This document shows positions 26,268 to 36,234 of a stretch of 64,000 nucleotides of DNA, piece by piece. This DNA is from Antitrichia curtipendula (lineage: Eukaryota > Streptophyta > Bryopsida > Hypnales > Leucodontaceae), in NCBI GenBank assembly GCA_951230915.1, contig OX579637.1, positions 7,378,001 through 7,442,000 on the forward strand, in the 5' to 3' direction. Below the pieces are notes generated by a model that saw nothing but the letters and a program-made list of their open reading frames with translations, was not told where the DNA came from and searched no databases. The position numbers and the translations under genes were made by a program. Every line of letters starts with the position of its first letter. The first letter of the stretch is position 1.

Positions 26268-27306
26268 ATGGAAATTCATTTCAAAAGCCACTAGATTGAT
26301 ATTGTAGAAGTTGTAAACACTCCCAACTTTTTGGATCCATAGAAATATTAAATCTGGATGTAACTTGGATCCATTTGCACGTGTCCAAAAGAAATTAGGA
26401 ATGAAAGAGGGCTTGTACATTAATGGTCTTAATATCAAATGTCATGGAATTTCATTTCCAAAGCCACTGGATTAAAATTCTAGAAGTTGTACATACTCCT
26501 ACCTATTTGAATCTATGGAGATATTAAATTTGGATGTAACTTGGATCCATTTGCACGTGTCCATAATAATATAGAAATGAAACGGGGCCTGTAATTTAAC
26601 GGCCCCCAATATCAAATGTCATGGAATTTCATTTCTAAAGCCACTGGATTGAAATTCTAGAAGTTGTAAATAGTCCTAACTATTTGAATACATGGAATTA
26701 TTAAATTTGGATTTAATTTGGGTCCAATTGCATGGAAAAAAAAAAACCAGGCATGAAAGGGGGCCTGTACTTTATTGGCCCTCAATATCAAATGTCATGG
26801 ACTTTCATTTCGAAAGCCACTGGATTGAAATTCTTGAAGTTGTAAACACTCCCAATTGTTTAATTCTTTTGAAATAATAAATTTGCGTGTAACTTCGATC
26901 CATTTGCACGTGTCCAAAAAAAATTAGAAATGAAAGGGGGCATGTACTTTAATGGCCCTCAATATCAAATGTCATGGAAATTCATTTCGAAAGCCACTGG
27001 GTTGAAATTCTAGAAGTTGTAAATACTCCCAACTATTTGGATCCATGGAATTATTAAATTTGGGTGTAACTTAGATCCATTTGCACGTGTCAAAAGAAAT
27101 TTGGAATGAAAGAGGGCTTGTACATTAATGGTCTTAATATCAAATGTCATGGAATTTCATTTCCAAAGCCACTGGATTGAAACTCTAAAAGTTGTAAATA
27201 CTCCTACCAATTTGAATCTATGGAGATATTAAATTTGGGTGTAACTTGGATCCATTTGCACGTGTCCAAAAAAAGAATTAGGAATGAAAGGCGGCCTGTA
27301 CTTTAA

Positions 27307-28511
27307 CACTAGACCGCCTTGGCCCCGTTTGTGTGAGCTACACGCTCTTGTGCGTGAGGGTGAAGAATCGGACCCTAATTGTCGATTTCGGTGGAATTTC
27401 GACAATCCGACACGAGAGATGAGATTTATGTTAGGGGCGATGTAAGATCCGAGGAGAGCGTCCAAATCGAGCAATCAACCCAGCAAATTTTGGCAATTAG
27501 TGAAGGTCGATCTACTGAAGAAAACCTGTAATTTCTGGCAGGAGCATTACAATTTCAAACGATTGCAAGCAGCAGGGGTGGTGTTTCGGCAGGGCCATAC
27601 AACAAATTCACAGTGAGAATAGAAGCCACACGGGTGGCCAAATTTTTTACAAAATCACAATAAGGCGGCAAATGAAGAAGTTGCGGAAGGCGAGTAGCTT
27701 CTCAACGCCTTCGAAAGGTGATTGGATAGAACGGTCAAGAGGTCACGGTAGATACGGGTTTCTGCCGGTGAGTCTTCAAGGCATCGCACCGTGACGAATG
27801 AGGCCAGGACGTTGCGCGAAATGGGTCCAGGGAAATGTCGACGCTGACAGTCCAAAAGAAACCTTCCCGCTGTGCCTAACCCACATTCACGAAATTTACA
27901 GTAGCGACTATGAAGAACAAAGATTACCTTCATGAAATTTATAGTAGCGACTATGAAGTGCAAAGATCAGAGGCAACAAGATTCACGAAACACATTAATC
28001 AAAAAATGTATTGAAAGAACGTCAGAAATTCCAGACTATTGTCAAAACGAGGTCCATTTCAAATCAGTTTCGGAACACTTCAAGGTTCAGGAAACGAAGC
28101 TGCTCCTACCTATGCAACTCTACCTCATTGGAAAATGTAAAAGTGGGAGACGTGTTCTCCAGTAAAAGACTACCGCTACCACATGTGAGATGCTACTTCA
28201 TGGGAAACCGAACAATTGGGCCATGACTAAACAAAATTGAGGACTATGTGGGGAAGGTAGAATCTGCACGCAAACAACAAGGGTGCTTCGTTTGGGCTGA
28301 AGGGAGCAAGGCAGCCACATCAATCTGTACCTGGACTTCTCGGTGGTGACCCTGCCCAGAAATTTGAGTCCTGCCAAGGCTCAAAGTATGGAGTCCTAAC
28401 TCGGGCACGCCTCCCCATCCGACTTAGAGACCCTGGATCTGGTATGGGGCTGGTTGCTACCATACATACTACATCCACCCAAAAACACAAAGAAAGTCAC
28501 GTCAATTACAG
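27307..28511. other. Unique-looking stretch between array 1 and the piggyBac remnant
   Basis: The satellite stops abruptly at 27306 and the base composition becomes more even. Only short open frames exist (for example 27655-27963 minus), with no recognised motif. A 43-base unit around GAAATTTAYAGTAGCGACTA is doubled at 27891 and 27934. No terminal repeats were recognised. Confidence 0.5.
27888..27973 (+). repeat. 43-bp tandem duplication
   Basis: GAAATTTACAGTAGCGACTA at 27891 recurs as GAAATTTATAGTAGCGACTA at 27934, and both are followed by TGAAG and CAAAGAT. It is a simple two-copy tandem duplication. Confidence 0.7.
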
Positions 28512-31137
28512 TCAATGGTGACGCAAACCAAATTCAGAGGCACGGAGCGTCCACTTTTTGGAAGAGTGCACCTTGGGAAAGCATAAGTCCATACACATGA
28601 GAACAAACCCACATGCAAGGCAGTAAGCTGCCTGTTTTTTTTTGCAAGCACAACACCTACGACGAATTTGGGTATGGGTTTGCACATAGTGCAAAGAAGA
28701 GGGGTTTCAGTTCCACTTGGTGCTAGTGCGAGGCTGGGGTATCTTGGGTAGTATCAATCCAAATCCCACCTCATACATGAAATTGACACGTCTCGCTCGC
28801 CTCTCTCCCCTACCCTCTCGGTCATGGTGAAAACAAACCCATGCATTGTAAAGCACTGAGTCAATCACAAACATGAGATACTTATGCCACCATTTTTTTG
28901 TATGGAATTGCATGCTATAATGCTTCCGCATCTAATCCACAAGATCCACGCCACGCATATAACACGATATTCGTTATTTTGGGAGAATTCCATGATTTTG
29001 GGAGTATGCAGTTCAGCGCGGTTCGCGCTGATGTGCACCACAGATTGGAAAACTGGAATTTTCGAATGGCCATAACTTACTCAACTCTTGTCCAAAATGG
29101 GAATATGAGGTGTTTTTTGACATCTACGGAATTTGTAGATGTCAAAAAACACCTCATATGCTCAGTTTGGACAAAATTTGAGTAAGTTATGCCCATTCAA
29201 AAATTTCAGTTTCCCAATCTGTGATTCAGATCAGCGCAAACCGACCTAAATTGGGAGATAGGAAAACTCCCAAAATAACGAATATCGTGTTATATTGTCT
29301 TGGTACTCCACCTGCTGTGGCGTGGTCTCAATCTCTTTCCTCTCTCTATTCAACCAGTGGCGAGCAGTAGCTAATCCTGTCGGGCCAACAGATGTGCTCA
29401 AGAAACAAACTGGCTTTGAATCATACCAGACGGTGGTGGCCATTCTTCCACTCAAATGCGTTGCCTAGAACAAAGTGGACCTCGGGTGCTCGCCCTTTTT
29501 GAATCCACAAAGAGCTGAGGGGAATCCAATGCGGTGCCCCTTGACCGTTCCTGTAGCAAAGATGCCACGCCGTAACAAGGCATCAAAGAGGGCTGGTGAA
29601 CAGAAAAAGTTATCTACACACACTATGGCCTCGGTGTTGGAGACCAACTGTCAGCTCGTGAACCACTCGCTCCCCCAAGCCTGCTTCTGACTCGCCAGTA
29701 CACTTCCCGAGGTATGGAATGATGTTCCAAATGAAAGTTGAATCTACACACACGGCAGCCCATATCTTGAAACCATATTGTGTGGGTTTAGCAGGCATAT
29801 ATTGCTTGCAAGGTGAACGGTTTCCCCTGTAAGCCACCATTATTTCATCACATGTGACCCACTTCTGAGGATTGTACAATGCCTATGACACTGCAACGAA
29901 GTGCTCCAACAACCATCGCACTTTGAAGAGTTTGTCATAACTTGGGTCTGACTTGTCGCGGCAGGCCATGGCATTATTGATGCAGTGAATGCACCGCAGA
30001 AGACTCTCAAAACAATCCCGAGCTAATACCAAGAAAATTACTCCGCACCGCCAAAATACGTCTTCCCTCCAATAATCACGGATCGACGGGGATGTCTTCA
30101 GGCCCATCAAGATGGTAACTCCAAGAAAGGCTTGAATTTCCACTCTCGTCGTTGGCGTCCACCGTGGGCCTCCGTTGCAACCTGCTGGTCGGCCTCTTCT
30201 GCGAGGATCATTGACATTTGTGGATTGCTGTTGGGCGTATGCGTTTGTTTTTTTGACTAGGCGATCAACTGCGTGGTCATTGAAATACCGATCAAAAAAA
30301 GAACGCGCGGTCGGCCTATTTCGGATATACCTTTGCGTGGGCCCTGGAAAAGGGCTGCTGAAGAATTGTCTATCCCCTATCAACCTCGGCTGCGATTGGC
30401 TCCACTCTGAATCTCTATAAAGGTACCGGATTCTCTCTAAAGCAGCATTGTGAATTGGATCAATGTATGTGTACTCTGTATACCTCTCCAAGTCAAAAGG
30501 GACCTCCTCAGCATGCGGAACATCTCCATCGTCATGCAAAATCCAATCAGAATTGTTATCATTGGATGAGTCATTACTTGTGAAATCCGCGAAGTCTGGT
30601 GCCCAGGTCGTGTCCCTTGAATCTGTTGTCCAATCAATGCTTCCATCATCTTCTCGAGGGTGCACTAGTCCAGCAGCTACTTGTGGTGGCATGTGGAATT
30701 CGTCTCCACTCCCAACAAGGGAGGTTGTATCCACAAATTCGGTGGCTCCCACTTCGACTACGTCATCAACAGTCTCGTTGTTGTCAAAGTTGGGCGGAAT
30801 TCCAGTCCCGACCCCTTCATCAATGGCCCCCGAAATTTGGCTTCCAAAGATGGTACTACCATCTGCTATGTCATCAAAGGCACGTTGCAAGCTCAAGGCG
30901 TGGCCGGGTGGTCTCAAATTCCGTAGCGATGTGTCATTTTGGAGCTGTGCCCGTATTGGTGATACGTGTGTATCGGTGGGGACCGCTGTATGCCCTTGCC
31001 CGTACTCCCCAATGACTGATTCCCCGCGCCTTGGACGCTATAGGTGGTGACCCCGTTCTGATGCCGGAGATTGTGACGGTGATCTGGAGTAGTATTGCTT
31101 CCAAACTACACACGCATTATTCAATTCGGAGGTCAAA
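28512..31137 (-). pseudogene. piggyBac-type transposase pseudogene
   Basis: Reading the minus strand from about 31137, an acidic N-terminal region leads to the piggyBac core. In order these are: F-x2-YF and TN-x-YA; a Trp-Pro-Thr then FLGV-x-ILMGL helix; YW; TCDE-x-MV-x-YRG with KQYMPAKP (first catalytic Asp, about 29855-29800); VDNFF with GTVKGHR (second Asp, about 29615-29540); a VWYDSKPV strand; then GVDLVD (third Asp), KKWW, and a C-terminal Cys-rich zinc finger (about 28660-28560). All three catalytic Asp are still present. Breaks are TAG 31040, TAG 29885, a one-base frameshift near 29615, TAG 29467, a 333-bp MITE at 28960-29292, TAG 28934 (where the family has Gln after GVDLVD) and TGA 28709. 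No convincing start ATG is seen; upstream coding sequence or an exon is probably missing. TTAA-flanked element ends were not identified. Confidence 0.88.
28960..29292. mobile_element. Foldback MITE inserted in the piggyBac gene
   Basis: The first 26 bases (TAACACGATATTCG... at 28960-28985) and last 26 bases (29267-29292) are perfect inverted repeats. The centre is a perfect 25-bp stem (29103-29127 and 29135-29159) around a 7-base loop, and the regions between are also mostly complementary, so the whole 333 bases can form one long hairpin. A TA duplication flanks it (28958-28959 and 29293-29294; ATAT is equally possible). Removing the element and one TA restores the host reading frame exactly just before the GVDLVD motif, which proves insertion. 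It has no coding capacity, so it depended on a transposase elsewhere. Confidence 0.92.
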
Positions 31138-32184
31138 TGAACCTAGCCTCATGCAAGGCAACTAGCCTCAACACTTTCTGCAAGTCGGACTGATCGCAAC
31201 ACACGCGGCGATGCTCCCGTGGGCACAATTTCCGACGCTATCCACCCGCGTGGTTTTTGGTGTCGTCTGGGATTGCGCCGCACACCGCGCCATCTGCTTG
31301 TGGTCGCTACACTGTGGTCCCCTACTTCAGTACTTTGCACTTCCACCTGCAGATTCGGTTGTAGTAGCTGTCGCCCACGTCCCTACAACCCTTCCCTTGG
31401 TCCTTCAAGATTCTGATTGTAAATTTCTTATTGCCCGTTTAAAAAATTTGTCCTCGCATCCCCTGCAAGAGTTCCATCACCTCCCATAGAATGACTCCCC
31501 TCCTTATTGCCGCCATCCTCCCCTGCCACACAGCGCCCACACTATGCTCAGCCAAAGCAAGGCCGTTAGAGGTGGCCTGGCCGTTCTTCCGAGCAGTTGT
31601 GATAGCTCGGCGAATTCGGCCCCATTCCCTTGGTGGCCTGGCATCCAAATTCGCAGCTGCCCGCGCCCTCGCCGCGTTCTTCATCATCGAGTGAAGTTGG
31701 CCACTGTTTAGTACGTAGAAATGTATTCAGGAAAGTTAGAATTCCTCGCTCATCTCTTTCAAAAATCTGCTTTGTCCACCCTAGAAATCATGCAATGTGC
31801 CGACGACATAGGTAATGCAAATTGCGTGTCCCAACTTCACTGGGCCAATGATGTTTTTGGTGTGGGTGTGGCAACGGCAAGAGGAAGTCCTCTTGCAAGC
31901 AATTCACAATTTTCTGGGCAGTCTCCTTCGAAGCACCCTTCACCAATGAACGTTATATTCATTATTTTGAGAAGGTGGGAACCTCTCAAAATAATATTAT
32001 TTGCTTACATGTTCAAAATTCAAATATTAAATGTTGACAATTCAGGTTGAGAATCACCACATTTATTAGTTGTACCATTGTAATTTCCATTAAAATGAGA
32101 GTTTTGTCTCCAAATACAATCAAGTTTGGGTTATACTATCGTTTAAGATCATATAAGTGAATTCTAAAACCATTGTTGAACACC
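31138..32184. other. Stretch upstream of piggyBac, no confident gene
   Basis: An open frame at 31687-31439 (minus, 82 codons, Arg/Ala-rich) could be a 5' exon of the piggyBac gene or chance; I see no motif. A perfect 12-bp hairpin with an 11-base loop lies at 31961-31995 (ATTATTTTGAGA and its complement). Its sequence recalls the ends of the MITE at 28960 and may be a remnant of a related element. Confidence 0.4.
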
Positions 32185-32262
32185 AAATCATGAGCTGAAC
32201 GTTTGGTTGTGAGAAGCTATTCATCTCCTTCAGGCGGTCCGAGTTCGATTCCCGTTGAAATC
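32185..32262 (+). mobile_element. tRNA-like fragment, possible SINE head
   Basis: GTTCGATTCCC at 32243-32253 matches the RNA polymerase III B box. About 40 bases upstream, TGAGCTGAACGTTTGG (32191-32206) resembles an A box. No cloverleaf acceptor stem can be drawn, so this is not an intact tRNA; a tRNA-derived SINE is the likely source. Its 3' end and target duplication were not found. Confidence 0.4.
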
Positions 32263-32612
32263 GTATGAGTGACTGAAAGAGATACATGACTTGGTACTGC
32301 TAAGTGAGCTTTGCAAGCAGGAAAGTTGTAACAACCAACGGGCCCCCCATCCAAAACTGTGACAAGTGCTTCACATGTTAACAAACTAAAGAGTGGTTAT
32401 ACCCACTGCCCTTTTTATCAATCGCATTTCATTTCCAAATCTATTTTGGACATACATTAAGCAAGTTAAGTAATATAACATATCCCAAAAAGAGAATGTA
32501 GGAACACGTAATAGTAGGTATATTTAAATTAAAATGAAGACAAAAAAATAGTAAATATCCAATATATGAAATTAACATACTATAACTAATTCGAGGGTAA
32601 TATTCCAGAATG
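32263..32612. other. AT-rich 3' flank of the DUF7869-type gene
   Basis: No gene was seen. CCAAAACTGTGACAA at 32351-32365 occurs again at 35654-35668, beyond the other end of the gene, in the same orientation. Confidence 0.4.
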
Positions 32613-35066
32613 TCAAGTATATGAAGCCAAGCTTTGGTTGATGACTTCAATCTGAGCTGTAGGAATCTTAATCCTACATTCGCGAGTACCTCTTTTGTTC
32701 AGGGACTTCCATGCTGTCATCAAAGCGTTTGTTTCCTCCCAAAGAGGTGGTTCGGTTTCATCAACCTTCCAACGTAGACCTCTTTCGTTGTCCCATCCTG
32801 TATAGAAATCTCGAACATCCTGATTCCTTGATGTCGGACAAAAGTATTGAATGAGCACGCAATTCGGCTTCTCAGGATTGCAGTTCGGATCGGACAACGC
32901 CCTGGCAATCCAAACTGGTTGACTTTCACCATCTGCAGGTCGAACTGCAACAAAGTATCCTTTGTAGAGATCCCGCGCCACCCTGAAGGATGGTTGTGGG
33001 CGATCCCTCAAAGGCCCAACATAAGCATCATCCACACCATATTCTTCAAGGTCCTCGCCATCTTCGTCTAATTGATCTGCTTCTGTTGCTTGTACCCGAG
33101 TAGTTGGCCAGAACCCGTTTTTCAAAACAGTGGACAATGGTAGTGGCTCCTGCAGAGCAACCTTCCTACCATACCAATAGCGCACAACTGGCTCGTAGCG
33201 TCTACGACATTCTCCAGTGACGTCTGCATTGCATAGATTCTCCCAATACTTTACGAATCCAGACACACCTTTCACAATGTCTTCCACGCCTTTCATTGCC
33301 TTTTGCGGAACTGACAACGGTACACCGCACAGCCATTGACTTCGCCCTTCAGCGTCTTCTTTCCACAACTTAATCCCTCCGCCATCCTTGCCCAACCAAT
33401 CTTCATCCGTACACTTCAATTTGTACTTCATGACTGGACAACCCGCCGAATCTAGATAGAACTTCACTTGTTGTGGTCTTGTGTGTCCTCTGAGAATCTC
33501 ATCGCCGTCCATCCATTTACCAACAATGAAATCCTTGAAATCGGGCACCTCTCCTATGAGATGAGGGATAGTAGGAATGGACTCTACATCCATGAAGGAC
33601 TTCATGAGGGCTGGGATTGTTGGAAAGTTCTCCTTCTTCAAGAGCATGCTCCATCTTCCAAACAACGCATCAATATCATCGTGCGTATGACCCACAATCA
33701 TGAAGTTCACATACACTTCTCGAAAGATCTTGTTCGCAACAAGAAGAGACCAAAAACAGAAAACATATCTGTTCTTGTTGTCGCCTGTGGCATTGTCCAT
33801 TTGCACATTGAGAATAGGGGGCAAAGGTGTTGCTGGAACTAAGTTGATTGGCGGTGAAGGAAGTGAATTTTCGCACATCTCAGCTTCCTTCAGCACTGCA
33901 CGAAACAAATTGGTGGACCCCAAACCCACAAGCAACTGCCGAGAAGAAGACTTGGGAGGCAACTCCAAATCTCGCAACAACTTTGCCATGGAGCCAATGG
34001 TGTAGTTCGAATCATATGTGAATAGATCCAAGCCATAATGTGTGTAACGCACATCTCCATGACCATACGCAATCATACCGGTGACAGACACAGGCAACTT
34101 CAATAGACCATTAACATCTTTACTCTTGTGGGAGAAGATTAGACAAGTTGTTTTCGCGTGGTCCATTTTGTCATGCATGATTGTGAGGCACTTGTGCGGT
34201 GAAGTAAGTGATTGGTAGCGGTTTGCATAGTACAACTCTCGATGAGCACGAGCAATTGCTAGATGTTTGTCCAACCTCCGTGACCACTTCAAAGTAGTGA
34301 CAGACCCAGCAAGAGCACGCCTCCTAAGCTCTTGCAATTTGTCACAAGTAGCGCAACGTGCAAAATTGTCCCTTGGTTTCTTCACCTCATACTCTGGAAA
34401 CGCTGAACATCTAATCTTGCTCAAGTTTGAAATTGAGACCTCCTTCAACCCAAAAGCAGCATTCGCTTTGTTGAGTTCTTTCATTTTACCCTTCCACTGG
34501 AACGTGGAGGGGAGAATCATGGATACAACCTTCTCTCCCGACTTCAGCGTCTTCGTACGATGTGGCATGTGATCCGCCTCTTTCTCTAGGATGCATTTCA
34601 ATGTTGCAGTAGCTTGTTGAGTGTGCTTCCTTGGCTTCACCAATCCTTTGTTGTCGTGCTCCATTGCTTCCCGTCCGACCTTCATGTATGTTTGATAGCG
34701 GAAGAAGGTGGATTCTGGGACCCCTGAAATATGCATCCATGCTCGCATGCACACCGATATCTCTTCAATTGTTACCATTCTTCTTCCACGTTGGTCAAGA
34801 TGGGTTTGTCTGTGCACTTCCGTTTTCATAAAGGCTCTGTGCTTGAAGGTTGAATTCTGGTACATACGTTCACGAAAGGCTCGTATTTTATCTCTGGGGA
34901 ATGGCTGAACACAATTCAGCCGACAACATACTTTGCTGGACACCAAGTTGATGGAATCTTGAGTGAGTAGTTCCTTCGTTCTTGCAGGAGTCTCGCGGGG
35001 CGGATTTTGGACGGTACTTGTATACGGGCGCGCAGACGTCGAAGATGGTGGATTTAGGAGAGCCAC
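32613..35066 (-). CDS. DUF7869-type, transposase-like protein, intact long exon
   Basis: An uninterrupted frame of about 817 codons. Near residues 47-52 a CC-x3-C cluster and near 238-241 a C-x2-C pair suggest zinc binding. The core has HDKMDHAK (about 298-305), QMDNATGDNKNR (about 422-433) and VGHTHDDIDALFGR (about 458-471), the signature of DUF7869 proteins, whose Asp-rich motifs suggest an RNase H-like fold (inference). The last 130 residues look like a small chromatin-reader-type beta barrel with several Trp. The frame is open upstream only to TGA 35090. There is no ATG before residue 68, which lies after the conserved Cys cluster, so the true start is probably in an upstream exon (candidate at 35283-35516) joined by a short intron; an acceptor CCAAG| lies near 35066. 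Unlike its neighbours it has no internal stop, so it may be a recent or still functional copy. Confidence 0.75.
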   Translation of the reverse strand: MALLNPPSSTSARPYTSTVQNPPRETPARTKELLTQDSINLVSSKVCCRLNCVQPFPRDKIRAFRERMYQNSTFKHRAFMKTEVHRQTHLDQRGRRMVTIEEISVCMRAWMHISGVPESTFFRYQTYMKVGREAMEHDNKGLVKPRKHTQQATATLKCILEKEADHMPHRTKTLKSGEKVVSMILPSTFQWKGKMKELNKANAAFGLKEVSISNLSKIRCSAFPEYEVKKPRDNFARCATCDKLQELRRRALAGSVTTLKWSRRLDKHLAIARAHRELYYANRYQSLTSPHKCLTIMHDKMDHAKTTCLIFSHKSKDVNGLLKLPVSVTGMIAYGHGDVRYTHYGLDLFTYDSNYTIGSMAKLLRDLELPPKSSSRQLLVGLGSTNLFRAVLKEAEMCENSLPSPPINLVPATPLPPILNVQMDNATGDNKNRYVFCFWSLLVANKIFREVYVNFMIVGHTHDDIDALFGRWSMLLKKENFPTIPALMKSFMDVESIPTIPHLIGEVPDFKDFIVGKWMDGDEILRGHTRPQQVKFYLDSAGCPVMKYKLKCTDEDWLGKDGGGIKLWKEDAEGRSQWLCGVPLSVPQKAMKGVEDIVKGVSGFVKYWENLCNADVTGECRRRYEPVVRYWYGRKVALQEPLPLSTVLKNGFWPTTRVQATEADQLDEDGEDLEEYGVDDAYVGPLRDRPQPSFRVARDLYKGYFVAVRPADGESQPVWIARALSDPNCNPEKPNCVLIQYFCPTSRNQDVRDFYTGWDNERGLRWKVDETEPPLWEETNALMTAWKSLNKRGTRECRIKIPTAQIEVINQSLASYT

Positions 35067-35282
35067 TTGGAGGCAATTGAAATTATCTCAAGCCTCATGA
35101 TCACGTAGACTGGCCCCACGGCAATGGACTAAATGAATAGGCCAAGCAAGTAGCAAGCACTCTCGTTCTTTTGGCAAGTCACTCTCAGAAAATGTCTTGG
35201 AAATGTGCACAGCTACATGAGTGTCTCCAAGAGGACCACTGACACCGAGAACAAGGTCAGAGTTCACACTATGGCAGGTATC

Positions 35283-35516
35283 CTAACCAACGAGCAGGCC
35301 GGCTTCATTGTACAGTGTCACAACCCGAGTATTCCAGAGCCTACGCGGAAGACCTTCACAATCTGGGACGTTAGCAATCATTCCATCCGCATTCAGGAGT
35401 TCATCGTCTGACGACTCCGATAATAAGACTTCCTCTGCCCGTGGATAGTACTCATCGTCCGATGAATCCACCATGTCCATTGGGTCTGCCGAGGAATCCA
35501 TTGCATCTGATGACAT
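35283..35516 (-). CDS. Candidate acidic first exon of the DUF7869-type gene
   Basis: A 77-codon frame starts with ATG at 35516 and is rich in Asp, Ser and Glu (SSDDE repeated twice). It lies about 200 bases upstream of the large exon on the same strand. An acidic start is common in transposon proteins, and the large exon lacks its own start codon. No donor site is decisive (GT at several places between 35390 and 35290), so the join is unproven. Confidence 0.4.
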   Translation of the reverse strand: MSSDAMDSSADPMDMVDSSDDEYYPRAEEVLLSESSDDELLNADGMIANVPDCEGLPRRLWNTRVVTLYNEAGLLVG

Positions 35517-35597
35517 ATCAATAATGTAGTTGGTAAGTCAAAGTAATCAAGGTAAACTGCTTGTAGTGTGAGAGGTAAAACTGACAAGACAAATGTA

Positions 35598-36234
35598 AGC
35601 TCGAGTCGACCTTAGAGTTCATAATATGCAACTACCTTCAAGTAGGAAGGTACCAAAACTGTGACAAATACAGTTCATACGTAATATATTGAAAGACAAC
35701 AGAAATAGCTATTCTATACAAATTCACCAATGCTAATTAGGTCGATTCGAGCTGAATGCTCCTATCCATAAAACAAAATAAATTACAAGACTATGACGCT
35801 CTCGATAACATGAGAAGACTAAGACCTCAACAACTTCATTATCAGGTCGAGTCGACCTAAACTGAATGTATAATTTACACCGAATTCATTTCCAGCGAAT
35901 GATATGTCTAGGCTGAATTTAGATGGACCCAGGTCAGTCACTGCATTAAGTTTGCCTCAATTCATGTGACAGACATTACTCCAATTTAAACCATTTAGGT
36001 CGAGTCGACCTAATAAGTAAATCATGAAATATTGTATGCACATACGAACGAAACATATGACGGATCGCGATCACGATATACGAAAAGAATCCACCAGCCA
36101 CATACTGTTTGCCGTTCCAGAACGAGTCGACCTAAATTGATGAGGTTATCATGAAGTTCCGAAGGGGGGATATCAAGTCAATTTAGGTCGGAGAAAATAC
36201 GTTACTCATTATATTATTCAGGTCGGGTCGACCT
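35598..36234. promoter_or_regulatory. Seven near-palindromes AGGTCGAGTCGACCT upstream of the DUF7869-type gene
   Basis: Full or nearly full 15-base copies lie at 35598-35612, 35739-35753, 35844-35858, 35997-36011, 36119-36133 and 36220-36234, with a half site AGGTCG at 36185. Each is a two-fold symmetric site with one central base (AGGTCGA-N-TCGACCT as ideal). The flanking DNA is AT-rich and not repeated, so only the motif recurs. This is the layout of binding sites for a dimeric protein, as in transposon subterminal regions or a promoter. Confidence 0.6.

Larger units (their letters stand above)
11136..27306 (+). repeat. Satellite array 1: 177-bp tandem repeat, about 91 copies
   Basis: The box CAAATGTCAT recurs at 11171, 11347, 11524, 11701 and so on, with steps of 176-178. 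Each monomer carries, in order, GGGGGCC-N11-GGCCCCC, CAAATGTCATGGAATTTC, a GAAAGCCA box, TCTAGAAGTTGTAAATA, GGATCCATGG, then a second GGATCC, a GCACGTGTCC box and an A7-8 run. Monomers differ by scattered substitutions, and all copies have the same orientation. No long open frame survives. The left end is near 11136; the right end breaks in mid-monomer after CTGTACTTTAA at 27306. Length and AT-richness resemble plant centromeric satellites, but location and function are inference. Confidence 0.95.

Noticed and set aside
30915..30917. Start of the piggyBac protein at this codon
   Set aside because: The codon is TTG, and the frame stays open upstream with matching character, so the coding region begins further 5'.
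32191..32253. An intact tRNA gene
   Set aside because: A B box and a weak A box are present, but no acceptor or anticodon stems can be formed.
35064..35066. Start of the DUF7869-type protein at this codon
   Set aside because: The codon is GTG, not ATG; an upstream exon is more likely.
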